The notes under the pieces are model-generated. The model was given only the letters and a program-made list of their open reading frames with translations. It did no database searches and had not been told where the DNA came from. Source: Streptomyces cucumeris (GTDB lineage Bacteria; Actinomycetota; Actinomycetes; Streptomycetales; Streptomycetaceae). Taken from it: 64,000 bases of DNA. The position numbers were made by a program, and so were the translations under genes. The stretch covers positions 1-64,000 of the forward strand of contig NZ_JANCLX010000039.1 in assembly GCF_024295805.1 (NCBI RefSeq). The letters run 5' to 3'. Positions 7,315 through 15,266 of this stretch are shown in pieces. Each line of letters starts with the position of its first letter. Within the stretch, counting starts at the first letter, position 1.

Positions 7315-8106
7315 TCAGGTCAGGAGCTCGCCGCCGTCGACCCCGATCACATTGCCGGTGATCCATGAGGAGTCGGTGCGGGAGAGCAGGGAGACGGCCT
7401 CGGCCACGTCCTCGGGCCGGGTCAGCCGCCGGTGCGGATTGAGCCCGGTGGCGTAGGCGGCGATCCGCTCGCTGTCGGGGATCCGCTCCATGGACGGGGT
7501 CAGGGTCACCCCGGCGCGCAGGGCGTTGACGGCGATCCCCGACGGCGCGAGCTCCAGGGCGAGCTGGCGCACATGGGACTCCAGCGCGGCCTTGGCGGCG
7601 GACACCGCGCCGTAGTGCGGCATCACCCGGGTCCCTCCGGCGCTGGTCATCGCGTAGACCTTGGCGCCCGCTCCGAGCAGTCCCGCGGTGAACAGGTCCT
7701 GGGTCCAGTAGACGAGGGAGTGGGCCATCACATCGAGCGTCATGTTCATCTGACGTGAGGACAGCCCCTCGTCGCCGTCCTGCGCGATGTACGGCAGCAG
7801 GGTGCCGAAGGCCAGCGAGTGGACGACGATACGGATCCCGGTGTCCCCGGTCAGCTCGGCGAAGCGCGGCAGCAGCTCCTCACGGGTCCGCGCGGAGGCG
7901 GCGTTGGCGTTGAAGAAGTGCGCCTGGACGCCCTGGGCGCGCATCTCCTCGCGGGCCACCGCCGCCTTCTCCTGGCCGTCGGCGGTGTCGAAGTGCACGC
8001 CCAGGATGTTGACGCCCGCGCGGGCCAGCTCATGGCCGATGGCCAGGCCCATTCCGCTGGAGGCGCCGAGCACCAGGCACCAGGATCCTTCGAGTGAGGT
8101 GATCAT
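7315..8106 (-). CDS. Enoyl-ACP reductase-like SDR (FabI/FabL type)
   Basis: 263 aa SDR. The nucleotide motif GASSGMG is at 14-20. The catalytic spacing is Tyr165-x6-Lys172 (HYGAVSAAKAAL), which is the enoyl reductase pattern of FabI/FabL, not the Tyr-x3-Lys pattern of ketoreductases such as the 2033-2776 product. It should therefore saturate selected enoyl-ACP intermediates using NAD(P)H. Its presence suggests the product is not a simple all-conjugated polyene, or that a starter portion is fully reduced. ATGA overlap with the upstream CLF-type gene. Confidence 0.85.
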   Translation of the reverse strand: MITSLEGSWCLVLGASSGMGLAIGHELARAGVNILGVHFDTADGQEKAAVAREEMRAQGVQAHFFNANAASARTREELLPRFAELTGDTGIRIVVHSLAFGTLLPYIAQDGDEGLSSRQMNMTLDVMAHSLVYWTQDLFTAGLLGAGAKVYAMTSAGGTRVMPHYGAVSAAKAALESHVRQLALELAPSGIAVNALRAGVTLTPSMERIPDSERIAAYATGLNPHRRLTRPEDVAEAVSLLSRTDSSWITGNVIGVDGGELLT

Positions 8107-9092
8107 CGGTCGTCCGCCCTCCGCGGTGTGCTCATCGGCTCTCCGTCCGCACTCACCCCGGCGCCGCCCGGGGTGACCAGGCAGACGGCGAGATGTCCCT
8201 CGGCGGCCGCGGTGACGACCGCGTGGGCCCGGCCCGGGGCGCCGTCCAGCGCCGCGGCGGCCCGCGCCACCGGGGCCAGCGCGCCCGCGCCCGCCGCGAC
8301 CCGTTCGTACTTCTCGTCCGCCGTGAGCTCCTCCAGCGCCGCCGCGACCGCCTCCCCCACCGGGGAGCCGTCCAGCACGGCGGTGGCGCCGAGCGGGACG
8401 CCCGGCCGGTGGCCGAGGGCATCGAGCGCGTCCCGGACCAGCGCCGCCGCCCGTCCACTGCCGTCAGCGGCGGCGGCCATCGGCGGCGGCAGGAACGAGG
8501 TGCGGACGCCCAGCCGCCCCAGCGCCCGGCCGCCACGGGCCGCGACCGAGGCCGCGGGCTCCAGCAGCAGGGCCACCGCCCCGGCCTCCGCGGTGTCCGC
8601 GCCCGGCTCCCCCTCGGGCAGCGCCTCCTCGGTGGCCCCGGCGATCAGCAGCCGGGCCCGGCCCGCGGCCAGCGCGCGCTGACCGGTGCGGAGCGCCTCG
8701 AACCCGGCCACCCGGGGGGTGGTGAGGGTGAGGTTGAACCCCTTGAGGTCGTGTTCGGTGGCCAGCCGGCTGCCGAAGAGGTTGATGGAGAAGTAGGGCG
8801 CGGTGACCGGGCTCAGCCCCTCGGCCCCGCCTTCGGTGACCGTACGGTCCATGGCCCGGTGCAGCGCCAGGGCCGCGCTGTTGGTGCCCACCGCGGCGCC
8901 CCGCCGCTCGGGCTCCGTGGCCTCCAGCGCGTCCGGACCGGCCCCGGCCAGTGCGCGCTTGGCCGCGGCCAGGAAGTACTGGCTGGCCGGGGGCAGGTAC
9001 TTGTAGCCGCGGCGGCCGAGCGCGGCGCGGAAGTCGAAGCCGTCGGCGCTCACCGTGCCGACGCCCGCGACCACCAGATCGGTGCCGCTCAT
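8103..9092 (-). CDS. Compact KS-like chain-length-factor-type protein (CLF-2)
   Basis: 329 aa, about 70-80 residues shorter than a typical KS or CLF. The N-terminal strand VVAGVGTVSADG is followed almost directly by SQYFLAAAKRALAG, so a large part of the usual N-terminal segment is missing. The active-site Cys is replaced (TLTTPRVAGFEAL), and no HGTGT or GH motifs remain. It directly follows the KS-3 gene with an ATGA overlap, so it is most likely the obligate partner of that ketosynthase, comparable to the reduced KS-like partners in aryl-polyene clusters. Confidence 0.85.
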   Translation of the reverse strand: MSGTDLVVAGVGTVSADGFDFRAALGRRGYKYLPPASQYFLAAAKRALAGAGPDALEATEPERRGAAVGTNSAALALHRAMDRTVTEGGAEGLSPVTAPYFSINLFGSRLATEHDLKGFNLTLTTPRVAGFEALRTGQRALAAGRARLLIAGATEEALPEGEPGADTAEAGAVALLLEPAASVAARGGRALGRLGVRTSFLPPPMAAAADGSGRAAALVRDALDALGHRPGVPLGATAVLDGSPVGEAVAAALEELTADEKYERVAAGAGALAPVARAAAALDGAPGRAHAVVTAAAEGHLAVCLVTPGGAGVSADGEPMSTPRRADDR

Positions 9093-10297
9093 GACCCGGC
9101 CTCCCCGAAGACGAGCGAGATGTTGTTGCCGCCGAACGCGTAGGCGTTGACCAGTCCGTAGGGCGCGGTGACCGGGGTCGGTCCGGCCGGCAGCCGCACC
9201 GGGCACTCGGGGTCGAGCGCGCCGACGGGCACATTGGACGGCACGGTCCCGTGGTGCAGCATCAGGACGGCGGCCAGCGCGGCGAACGCGCCCGCCGCCC
9301 CGCCGGTGTGGCCGATCAGCGCCTTCAGGCTGTACAGCGGCGCCCGGCTGTCGGCGCCACCGGCCAGCGCGTCCAGGATCCGGCTCTCCACCACGTCGTT
9401 CAGATCGGTGCCGGTGCCGTGCGGCACCACGAAGCCCAGGCCGCGCTCGCCCGGCGCGGCGGTCACCCCGGCCTGCCGCAGCGCCTCGCGCATCGCCCGC
9501 TCGATCTGGGCGCCGCCGGGCTCGGGCGCCGTCGGGTGGTGCGCGTCGCAGCTCCATCCGGCACCCGCCAGACGGCCGTAGACGGTACGGACGCCACGGG
9601 CGCGGGCGTGGGTCGCGGACTCCAGCACCAGGACGGCCGAGCCCTCGCCGAACAGGGTCCCGCCGCGGTCGGCGGCGAACGGGCGGCAGCGCTCGGGGTC
9701 GATCGCGCCCAGCCGGTTGAAACAGGCCAGCGCCACCCGGGAGTACGCTTCGGCGCCGCCCGCGATGACCACGTCCGCCTCACCGGAGCGGATCAGGTCG
9801 GCGCCCTCGGACAGTGCGTAGCCACTGGCCGAACAGGCGTTGCTGACACAGGTGGCGGACCCCTGCGCGCCGGTCAGCGAGGCGACCGCCGAGGCCATCG
9901 GATAGACCGGCGCCCAGCGGGCGGAGTCCGGCTCGGTGCCGGTCCACCAGCGCTCGTGGAGATCGGTGTCGCCCATCCCGCTGCCGAGGATCACGGCCAT
10001 CCGGCGGGGGTCGGGCACCCCGCCCGCGCCGTCCAGCCCGGCGTCCCGGACGGCTTCCCGCGCGGCCTCCAGGGCGAACTGCGAACCCCGGCCGAGCGGG
10101 AGGCCGTCCAGCTCCTCCGGTCCGTCCGGCAGATCGGCCTCGGGCACCAGGTACATCAGCGGGTGGTCCATCCGGGCCAGCGGATCGGGCACCTTCACCG
10201 GAGCGGTGTCCGCGGTCCCCATCCCGCGCCAGAAGGCATCGACGCCCGAGCCCAGCGGGGACAGCGCCCCGAGCCCGGTGATCAGCACATCGTCCAT
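9089..10297 (-). CDS. Ketosynthase KS-3 (intact Cys-His-His)
   Basis: 402 aa beta-ketoacyl-ACP synthase. Catalytic Cys155 lies in NACSASGYAL, His293 in PHGTGTDLND and His330 in LKALIGHTGG, so decarboxylative condensation is possible. FGEGSAVLVLES and AYAFGGNN near the C-terminus are family features. It overlaps both neighbours (thioesterase-like gene upstream, CLF-2 downstream) by four bases. With CLF-2 it probably forms one elongating heterodimer of the highly reducing type II PKS, using ACP-bound malonate to extend the acyl chain by two carbons per cycle. Confidence 0.93.
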   Translation of the reverse strand: MDDVLITGLGALSPLGSGVDAFWRGMGTADTAPVKVPDPLARMDHPLMYLVPEADLPDGPEELDGLPLGRGSQFALEAAREAVRDAGLDGAGGVPDPRRMAVILGSGMGDTDLHERWWTGTEPDSARWAPVYPMASAVASLTGAQGSATCVSNACSASGYALSEGADLIRSGEADVVIAGGAEAYSRVALACFNRLGAIDPERCRPFAADRGGTLFGEGSAVLVLESATHARARGVRTVYGRLAGAGWSCDAHHPTAPEPGGAQIERAMREALRQAGVTAAPGERGLGFVVPHGTGTDLNDVVESRILDALAGGADSRAPLYSLKALIGHTGGAAGAFAALAAVLMLHHGTVPSNVPVGALDPECPVRLPAGPTPVTAPYGLVNAYAFGGNNISLVFGEAGS

Positions 10298-11286
10298 CAG
10301 GGGGCACTCGCCTTCCCGCCGATGGCCTCCAGCACCCGCTGGTCGAAGGGGACCAGCCGCCAGTCACGGCGGTTCTCGATCAGCGCGTAGCCGTGCACGA
10401 TGCGGCCGGTGGCGGTGAGCGAGAGGGCGCCGTCGCGCAGGACGTAGCAGTCCATCCGGGCGGTGTAGGTGAGGTCCTTGAAGACCTCCTCCACGGTGTA
10501 GACCGTGTAGAGGTCCTCCTCCATCAGCGCCTCACCGGTGATCCGCAGATCGGACCGCGGGACCACGGGGATCCACCTGCGGTCGTCCAGCAGGGTCTTG
10601 ATGGAGATGCCGCGGGCGCCGACGAAACGGTCCTTGGCCTCCTCCATCAGCCGCAGATAGCCGGACATCTGGAGCCGCTCGGTGAAGTGGCAGTACGGGT
10701 AGGGGATCGTCCACTTCCAGGCATGGGCGTTACGGCCCTCGGTCAGCGCGGTGAGCACGGCCCGCTCGTCGGCGTCCGCGGGCAGCGCGGGCACCGGCAC
10801 CCCGGCGGGCGGCGCGTCCGCGCCCAGCCGCGCGGTGGTGAAACGGGCCAGCTCACCGGGGGGCGGGCCGGGCGCGTCCAGGTAGGTGTCGGTGCGCAGC
10901 GCGACGCGCACGGTGGCGGTGACGGCCTTGAGGGACGAGCCGTCCCGGGTCACCCGCAGGACGACCCGGAAGCCGAGGGTGGTGTCGCCGTCGGAGGTGT
11001 CCGGGACCACCTCGGCCTCGGCCTCGTCGTCCATGTGGAAGGCGTGCAGGATCCGGGAGTTCAGGGTGACGATGTCCAGCCCGAGGCCGTGCTCCTCGAA
11101 GAGCAGCCGGGCGGGCGCCCCGCACCGGGCGAAGTGGATCAGCACGGCTTCCTCGACGAGGTAGTTGACGTGCTTGAACCCGATCCAGGTGCAGATGTTG
11201 GAGCCCTCGTAGCGCGGACGCAGCCGCACGCTGGTGGTGTCGGCCAGCAGGGCTTTGGTCCGCATCGGCGGGGCGGCGGCTGTCAT
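10297..11286 (-). CDS. Double-hotdog acyl thioesterase-like protein
   Basis: 329 aa with two tandem hotdog halves. The first half has WIGFKHVNYLVEEAVLIHFA, reminiscent of the HVNN motif of 4HBT-type thioesterases, with Arg/Leu-rich VTLNSRILHAF after it. The second half has FTERLQMSGYLRLMEEAKD and LRITGEALMEEDLYTVYTV. The arrangement resembles bacterial acyl-ACP thioesterases built from two hotdogs. A likely role is release of the finished acyl chain from the ACP, or transfer to an acceptor. ATGA overlaps join it to CLF-4 upstream and KS-3 downstream. No close family is recognised with confidence. Confidence 0.68.
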   Translation of the reverse strand: MTAAAPPMRTKALLADTTSVRLRPRYEGSNICTWIGFKHVNYLVEEAVLIHFARCGAPARLLFEEHGLGLDIVTLNSRILHAFHMDDEAEAEVVPDTSDGDTTLGFRVVLRVTRDGSSLKAVTATVRVALRTDTYLDAPGPPPGELARFTTARLGADAPPAGVPVPALPADADERAVLTALTEGRNAHAWKWTIPYPYCHFTERLQMSGYLRLMEEAKDRFVGARGISIKTLLDDRRWIPVVPRSDLRITGEALMEEDLYTVYTVEEVFKDLTYTARMDCYVLRDGALSLTATGRIVHGYALIENRRDWRLVPFDQRVLEAIGGKASAP

Positions 11287-12341
11287 CAGGGGCTCTCCAT
11301 CGCTGAACTCGCTGAAATCGCAGATGTCACGGAACTCACCGCGCAGGGAGCGCCCGGGCCTGGGCCCCGGCCGGTGACCGGGCGCAGCAGCAGCCCGGCC
11401 ACGGCGTCGGCGGTGTCGTCGCCGCAGGTGAGGAGGGCGTCCCCGGAGCCGCCCGCGGCCAGCCAGCCGACCGCGGCGGCGCACTGGAGGACGCCGAGGG
11501 CGCCGGAGGCGCGGCCGAAGGCGCGGCTGAGGTCGTGCCGGGGCACGGTGGCGGGCACCGGCCCTCCGGCGTCCGCGGGCTCCTCGTGGCGCTCGGGGGT
11601 GAACCAGATACCGGGGGGCGGGCCCTGGGGCAGCAGCGCCGCCACGCACGGGCCGAGCCCCGACCGCCGCTCGTACGGTCCGAGCACGGCGGCGGCCCGC
11701 GCCCCGCGCTCGCGCGCCCAGCGGGCGTCCTCCACGACGACGGCGGCGGCACCGTCCAGCAGCTCCGCGGCCGGGGCTCCGGTCAGGTCCTCCACGACCG
11801 GGTTGTGGGTCTCGACGCCGACCACCACGGCCCGGCGGACCCGTCCGGCGGAGACGAGCGTGGCGCCCCAGTGAAGGGCGTCAAGACCGGAGGTGGGCCC
11901 GTTGCACAGCATCAGGTTGGGGCCGCGCAGTCCGTGCCGGATCGCCACCCAGGAGGCGATCACATTGCTGGAGGCGTTGGGCAGGCTCATGGGGCTCAGA
12001 CCGCAGGCCGACTCCTCGGCGATGGTGGCGGCGGTGAGACATGCGGTGTCCAGGTTGCCCAGGTTGGAGCTGCCGACCACACCCACGGTGACGCCCGGGA
12101 CGGCCAGCGCCGCGTCCTCGCCGGTGACCAGGGCGGCGTCCCGCAGCGCATCGAGGGCGGCGCACAGCGCCAGCCGGGTGGCGCGGTCCTTGTAGCGGTG
12201 GCCGCGGTGGCCGATCCGGGGGGCGGTGTCGAAGGGTCCGGCGGCGGGGGCAGGTGCGCGAAGCAGCGCGTCCGGGGTGTCCGCGCCGGGCAGGGCGAGG
12301 CCGGCTCCGGTGACGACGACCGTGCCGGGGGCGGCGGTCAC
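11286..12341 (-). CDS. KS-like chain-length-factor-type protein (CLF-4)
   Basis: 351 aa thiolase-fold protein. VVVTGAGLALPG at the N-terminus and SMSLPNASSN-like (PMSLPNASSN) plus LRGPNLMLCNGPTSGLDAL mark the KS family; the nucleophile position in NGPTSGLDAL is not Cys. The HGTGT and GH motifs are absent and the C-terminus is short (ends soon after LLTCGDD). Its start overlaps the KS-5 stop by four bases, so KS-5/CLF-4 is the natural heterodimer. CLF subunits line the chain tunnel and set product length. Confidence 0.88.
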   Translation of the reverse strand: MTAAPGTVVVTGAGLALPGADTPDALLRAPAPAAGPFDTAPRIGHRGHRYKDRATRLALCAALDALRDAALVTGEDAALAVPGVTVGVVGSSNLGNLDTACLTAATIAEESACGLSPMSLPNASSNVIASWVAIRHGLRGPNLMLCNGPTSGLDALHWGATLVSAGRVRRAVVVGVETHNPVVEDLTGAPAAELLDGAAAVVVEDARWARERGARAAAVLGPYERRSGLGPCVAALLPQGPPPGIWFTPERHEEPADAGGPVPATVPRHDLSRAFGRASGALGVLQCAAAVGWLAAGGSGDALLTCGDDTADAVAGLLLRPVTGRGPGPGAPCAVSSVTSAISASSAMESP

Positions 12342-13480
12342 CGGCCGGCCCTCTCCACCACGGCCACCGCGTTGACCCCGCCGAAGCCGAACGCGTCGAC
12401 CTGGGCGAGCTGCAGCCCCGCGCCGCTGACCGGCTCCCGGACGAAGCGGAACTCCGCGGCCTCCGGCAGCGGTTCGCTCAGATGCAGGGTGGGCGGCACC
12501 TGGCCGGTGGCCAGGGAGCGCAGCGCGACGATCAGGCTGAGCAGTCCGGAGCCGCCTGAGGTGTGCCCGGTCATGGACTTGATGGCGGTCATCAGCGGTC
12601 CGCCGACGTCCGTGCCGTAGACATCCGCCAGGGCGGTGGCCTCGGCGGTGTCATTGAGCTGGGTGCCGGTGCCGTGCAGCAGCACCAGGTCGATATCGCG
12701 CGGTTTGACGCCGGCGCGCCACTGCGCCTCGTGGACCGCCTCGGCGATGCCCTGGGCGTCGGGGGCGGTGACATGACGCGCGTCGCAGTTCATGCTGACG
12801 GCCAGCAGCCGTCCGAGCGCGGCGGTCGCGGCGCCGGGTTCCTCGCGGCGCAGCACCACCGCGGCGGCGCCGTCGCCCATCAGGACACCGCGGCGGGAGC
12901 GGTCGAAGGGCCTTACCCGGTCCGGGGGTTCACTGTTCACCCGGTCCAGCAGCCCGTACATGCTCTCGGTCAGGGTGTCGACCCCGGCGACGACGACGGC
13001 GTCCGCGGCGCCGCTCGCCAGCAGGTCGCTGCCGAGCGCGAGGGCGTAGAGCGAGGCCGAACAGGCCCCGGCGAAGGTGTGGGTGCGCACCGCGCCGAAA
13101 CGCTTGTGCAGCGCGGGGCCGAAGTGCAGCCGCCCGATGTCGAACCCGGTGCGGTCGCGCCAGGCCAGCTCGGCCGAGCGCAGCTCCCGCAGCCCGGTGC
13201 CGACCAGCACCGGGACCTCGCTCAGGTCCTCGCCGAGACCGGCCTGGGACACGGCCTCCTCCACCGCGCGCAGCAGCCAGGCGGTGGCGCGGCCGGGCAC
13301 GTCCGTCCCCGCGGTGGGGCGGTCGTCGATCTCATAGGCGTGGCGGCCCCGGTACCGGTCCTGGTCGAAGCCGCGCAGTTCATGGAGTCCGCTGGTGCCG
13401 GCGCACAGGGCCCGGAAGATCTCGTCGACGCCCTCGCCCACGCTCGCCACGGCGCCCGCGCCGGTCACCAGCTGGCTCAT
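12338..13480 (-). CDS. Ketosynthase KS-5 (intact Cys-His-His)
   Basis: 380 aa. Catalytic Cys140 in FAGACSASLYALALG, His269 in LLHGTGTQLNDTAE and His306 in IKSMTGHTSGG are all present. FGFGGVNAVAVVE at the C-terminus is typical. The ATG at 13480 overlaps the KS-6 stop codon. It is shorter at the N-terminus than KS-6 (no RRVVVTG extension). It pairs by position with CLF-4. Sequence alone does not tell whether it starts or extends the chain. Confidence 0.92.
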   Translation of the reverse strand: MSQLVTGAGAVASVGEGVDEIFRALCAGTSGLHELRGFDQDRYRGRHAYEIDDRPTAGTDVPGRATAWLLRAVEEAVSQAGLGEDLSEVPVLVGTGLRELRSAELAWRDRTGFDIGRLHFGPALHKRFGAVRTHTFAGACSASLYALALGSDLLASGAADAVVVAGVDTLTESMYGLLDRVNSEPPDRVRPFDRSRRGVLMGDGAAAVVLRREEPGAATAALGRLLAVSMNCDARHVTAPDAQGIAEAVHEAQWRAGVKPRDIDLVLLHGTGTQLNDTAEATALADVYGTDVGGPLMTAIKSMTGHTSGGSGLLSLIVALRSLATGQVPPTLHLSEPLPEAAEFRFVREPVSGAGLQLAQVDAFGFGGVNAVAVVERAGR

Positions 13481-14712
13481 GATCCGACCGAACCGTGCTT
13501 GCCGAAGATCACCACGGCGTTGTTGCCGCCGAAGGCCAGACCGTTGTTCTGGACGACCCGCAGATCGGCCTCGACGGCCTGGTTGGGCACACAGTCCAGG
13601 GCGCATTCGGGGTCGGTCTCGACGTGGTTGATGGTCGGCGGGATGAACCCCTCGGTGATGGCGAGCGCGCAGGCGATGGAGGCCAGCGCCCCGGCCGCGC
13701 CCATGGAGTGGCCGATCATCGACTTGACGGAGACGGTGCGCGGTGCGGTGCGCTCGCCGAAGACCTGGTGGATGGCGCGGGCCTCGGTGATGTCATTGGC
13801 CCGGGTGCCGGTGCCGTGCGCGGAGATGAAGTCGACCTCGTCCGGCTTGACCTGCGCATTGTCCAGGGCCAGTTGCATACAGCGGGCCACGCTGTCCTGG
13901 TTGGGTGCCACCGGGTGGTCGGCGTCGCAGTTGAGGCCGTAGCCGAGGACCTCGGCATAGATCCGGGCGCCCCGGGCGAGCGCCGATTCCAGGCTCTCCA
14001 GCACCAGGATGCCCGCGCCCTCACCGGTGAGGATGCCCTTGCGGTCCTTGTCGAAGGGCTGGCAGCGCTCGGGGGCGATGGTGCCCAGCCGGTAGAAGCC
14101 GGTGAAGGTCTTGCGGCACAGGGCGTCGGCGCCGCCGCACAGGGCGATGTCCACGTCCCCGCCGCGGATGGCGTCGAAGCCGTAGCCGATCGCGTAGTTG
14201 CCCGCGGCGCAGGCGGTGGGCAGGGTGACGGCCTCGGCGCGGGTCAGGCCGAACTCATGGGCGACGGTGGCCGACAGCCGTCCGGCCGGGACCCGCCGGG
14301 CGATGACCGGGTCCATCTGCTCCGGGCCCAGGTCCACCTCCACCTCGACCAGGTGGTCCAGGTCCCTGGACTCACCGTCGGTGGTGCCCACGGATATCAG
14401 ACAGGGCCGGTCCCGCAGTTCGTCCTCCGGGAGCCCGGCGTCCGCCACCGCCATCCGGGCGGCGGAGACGGCGAACTGGCTCGCCCGGCCCAGGGTGCGG
14501 GGCCGCACATTGCGGATCCACTGCTCGGGGTCGAAATCCGTGACCTCACATGCCACGGCGTGTTCGAAGCCCTCGGTGTCGAAGGCGGTGATGGGCTTGG
14601 CCGCGCTCTTCCCCGCGCGCAGCCCGGCGAGGAATTCGGCGGCGCCGATGCCTATGCCCGACACCGCTCCGAGACCCGTGACGACCACCCTGCGACCCGG
14701 CTCACCACGCAT
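13477..14712 (-). CDS. Ketosynthase KS-6 (FabF-like, intact Cys-His-His)
   Basis: 411 aa, full FabF-like length. RRVVVTGLGAVSGIG at the start, Cys168 in LPTACAAGNYAIGYG, His299 in SAHGTGTRANDITEA and His335 in VKSMIGHSMGAAGA. It is the first KS after the operon-leading ACP and has its own GGAAGG ribosome site. No CLF gene follows directly, since KS-5 comes next; it may be homodimeric like FabF, act as an initiation KS, or pair with the orphan CLF-1 at 4968-6104. Confidence 0.93.
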   Translation of the reverse strand: MRGEPGRRVVVTGLGAVSGIGIGAAEFLAGLRAGKSAAKPITAFDTEGFEHAVACEVTDFDPEQWIRNVRPRTLGRASQFAVSAARMAVADAGLPEDELRDRPCLISVGTTDGESRDLDHLVEVEVDLGPEQMDPVIARRVPAGRLSATVAHEFGLTRAEAVTLPTACAAGNYAIGYGFDAIRGGDVDIALCGGADALCRKTFTGFYRLGTIAPERCQPFDKDRKGILTGEGAGILVLESLESALARGARIYAEVLGYGLNCDADHPVAPNQDSVARCMQLALDNAQVKPDEVDFISAHGTGTRANDITEARAIHQVFGERTAPRTVSVKSMIGHSMGAAGALASIACALAITEGFIPPTINHVETDPECALDCVPNQAVEADLRVVQNNGLAFGGNNAVVIFGKHGSVGS

Positions 14713-14748
14713 ATCGCTCTGCCTTCCGACGAATCCGCCGAGAGTCCG

Positions 14749-15000
14749 TCACCAGCCCGCCGCGTCGGAAACCACCTCGTAGACGCCGCGCAGATTGACC
14801 ATCCGGCTGAGCTCGGACTGATTGATGACAACGTTGAAGTTTTTCTCCAACGCCGCGAGAATTTCAATGGCGCGCAGTGAATCCGCGTCGTGCTCTTCCT
14901 TGAAGAGGCTGGCCTCTGTGACCTCGTCGGGATCTATCTCAAGGATATCCGTGACGATTTCCTTGATGGTTTCCCGGCGCTCTTCGACGATGGCGGACAT
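14749..15000 (-). CDS. Acyl carrier protein (operon-leading)
   Basis: 83 aa. The attachment site is HDADSLRAIEILAALE with Ser41, a DADSL context common in ACPs of polyene type II PKSs. A strong GGAGGTG site lies 8 bases before ATG. It is the first gene of the long minus-strand operon; the 266-base region upstream carries the likely promoter and two inverted repeats. The DNA here is less G/C-rich at wobble positions than the KS genes (for example TTGAAGTTTTTCTCC on the plus strand). It differs clearly from the second ACP, so the two may serve different KS pairs. Confidence 0.92.
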   Translation of the reverse strand: MSAIVEERRETIKEIVTDILEIDPDEVTEASLFKEEHDADSLRAIEILAALEKNFNVVINQSELSRMVNLRGVYEVVSDAAGW

Positions 15001-15266
15001 TACCGCGCACCTCCATTTTTGGGCATGGGCAAAGCGGCGAACCTGCCAGTGACGCTATGCGCCGGTACCGGAGCCGACAACCCCAGAGTCCACTACCTGT
15101 CATGTGCCCGGGGAACCTTGGCGGTTGTCTGACACGGCTGTCATGAAGCTGCCGGAGGCGGCCGGTTACCGAAGCGTATGATCGCGGTTCGCGCAAGAAA
15201 GTGTCAGGAAGCTGACGCGCAGACCGTACATATCACCCGGAATCCGACCGCCCTCGTCGGCGGAGC
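15001..15266. promoter_or_regulatory. PKS operon promoter region with two 5-N4-5 inverted repeats
   Basis: A 266-base gap between the operon-leading ACP and the LuxR gene, both on the minus strand. It contains TGACACGGCTGTCA at 15130-15143 (arms TGACA/TGTCA) and GTCAGGAAGCTGAC at 15203-15216 (arms GTCAG/CTGAC), two inverted repeats with the same 4-base spacer, about 60 bases apart. Further TGTCATG copies occur near 15099 and 15140. These are candidate binding sites for one of the cluster LuxR regulators. No convincing sigma70-like box was identified. Confidence 0.45.
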
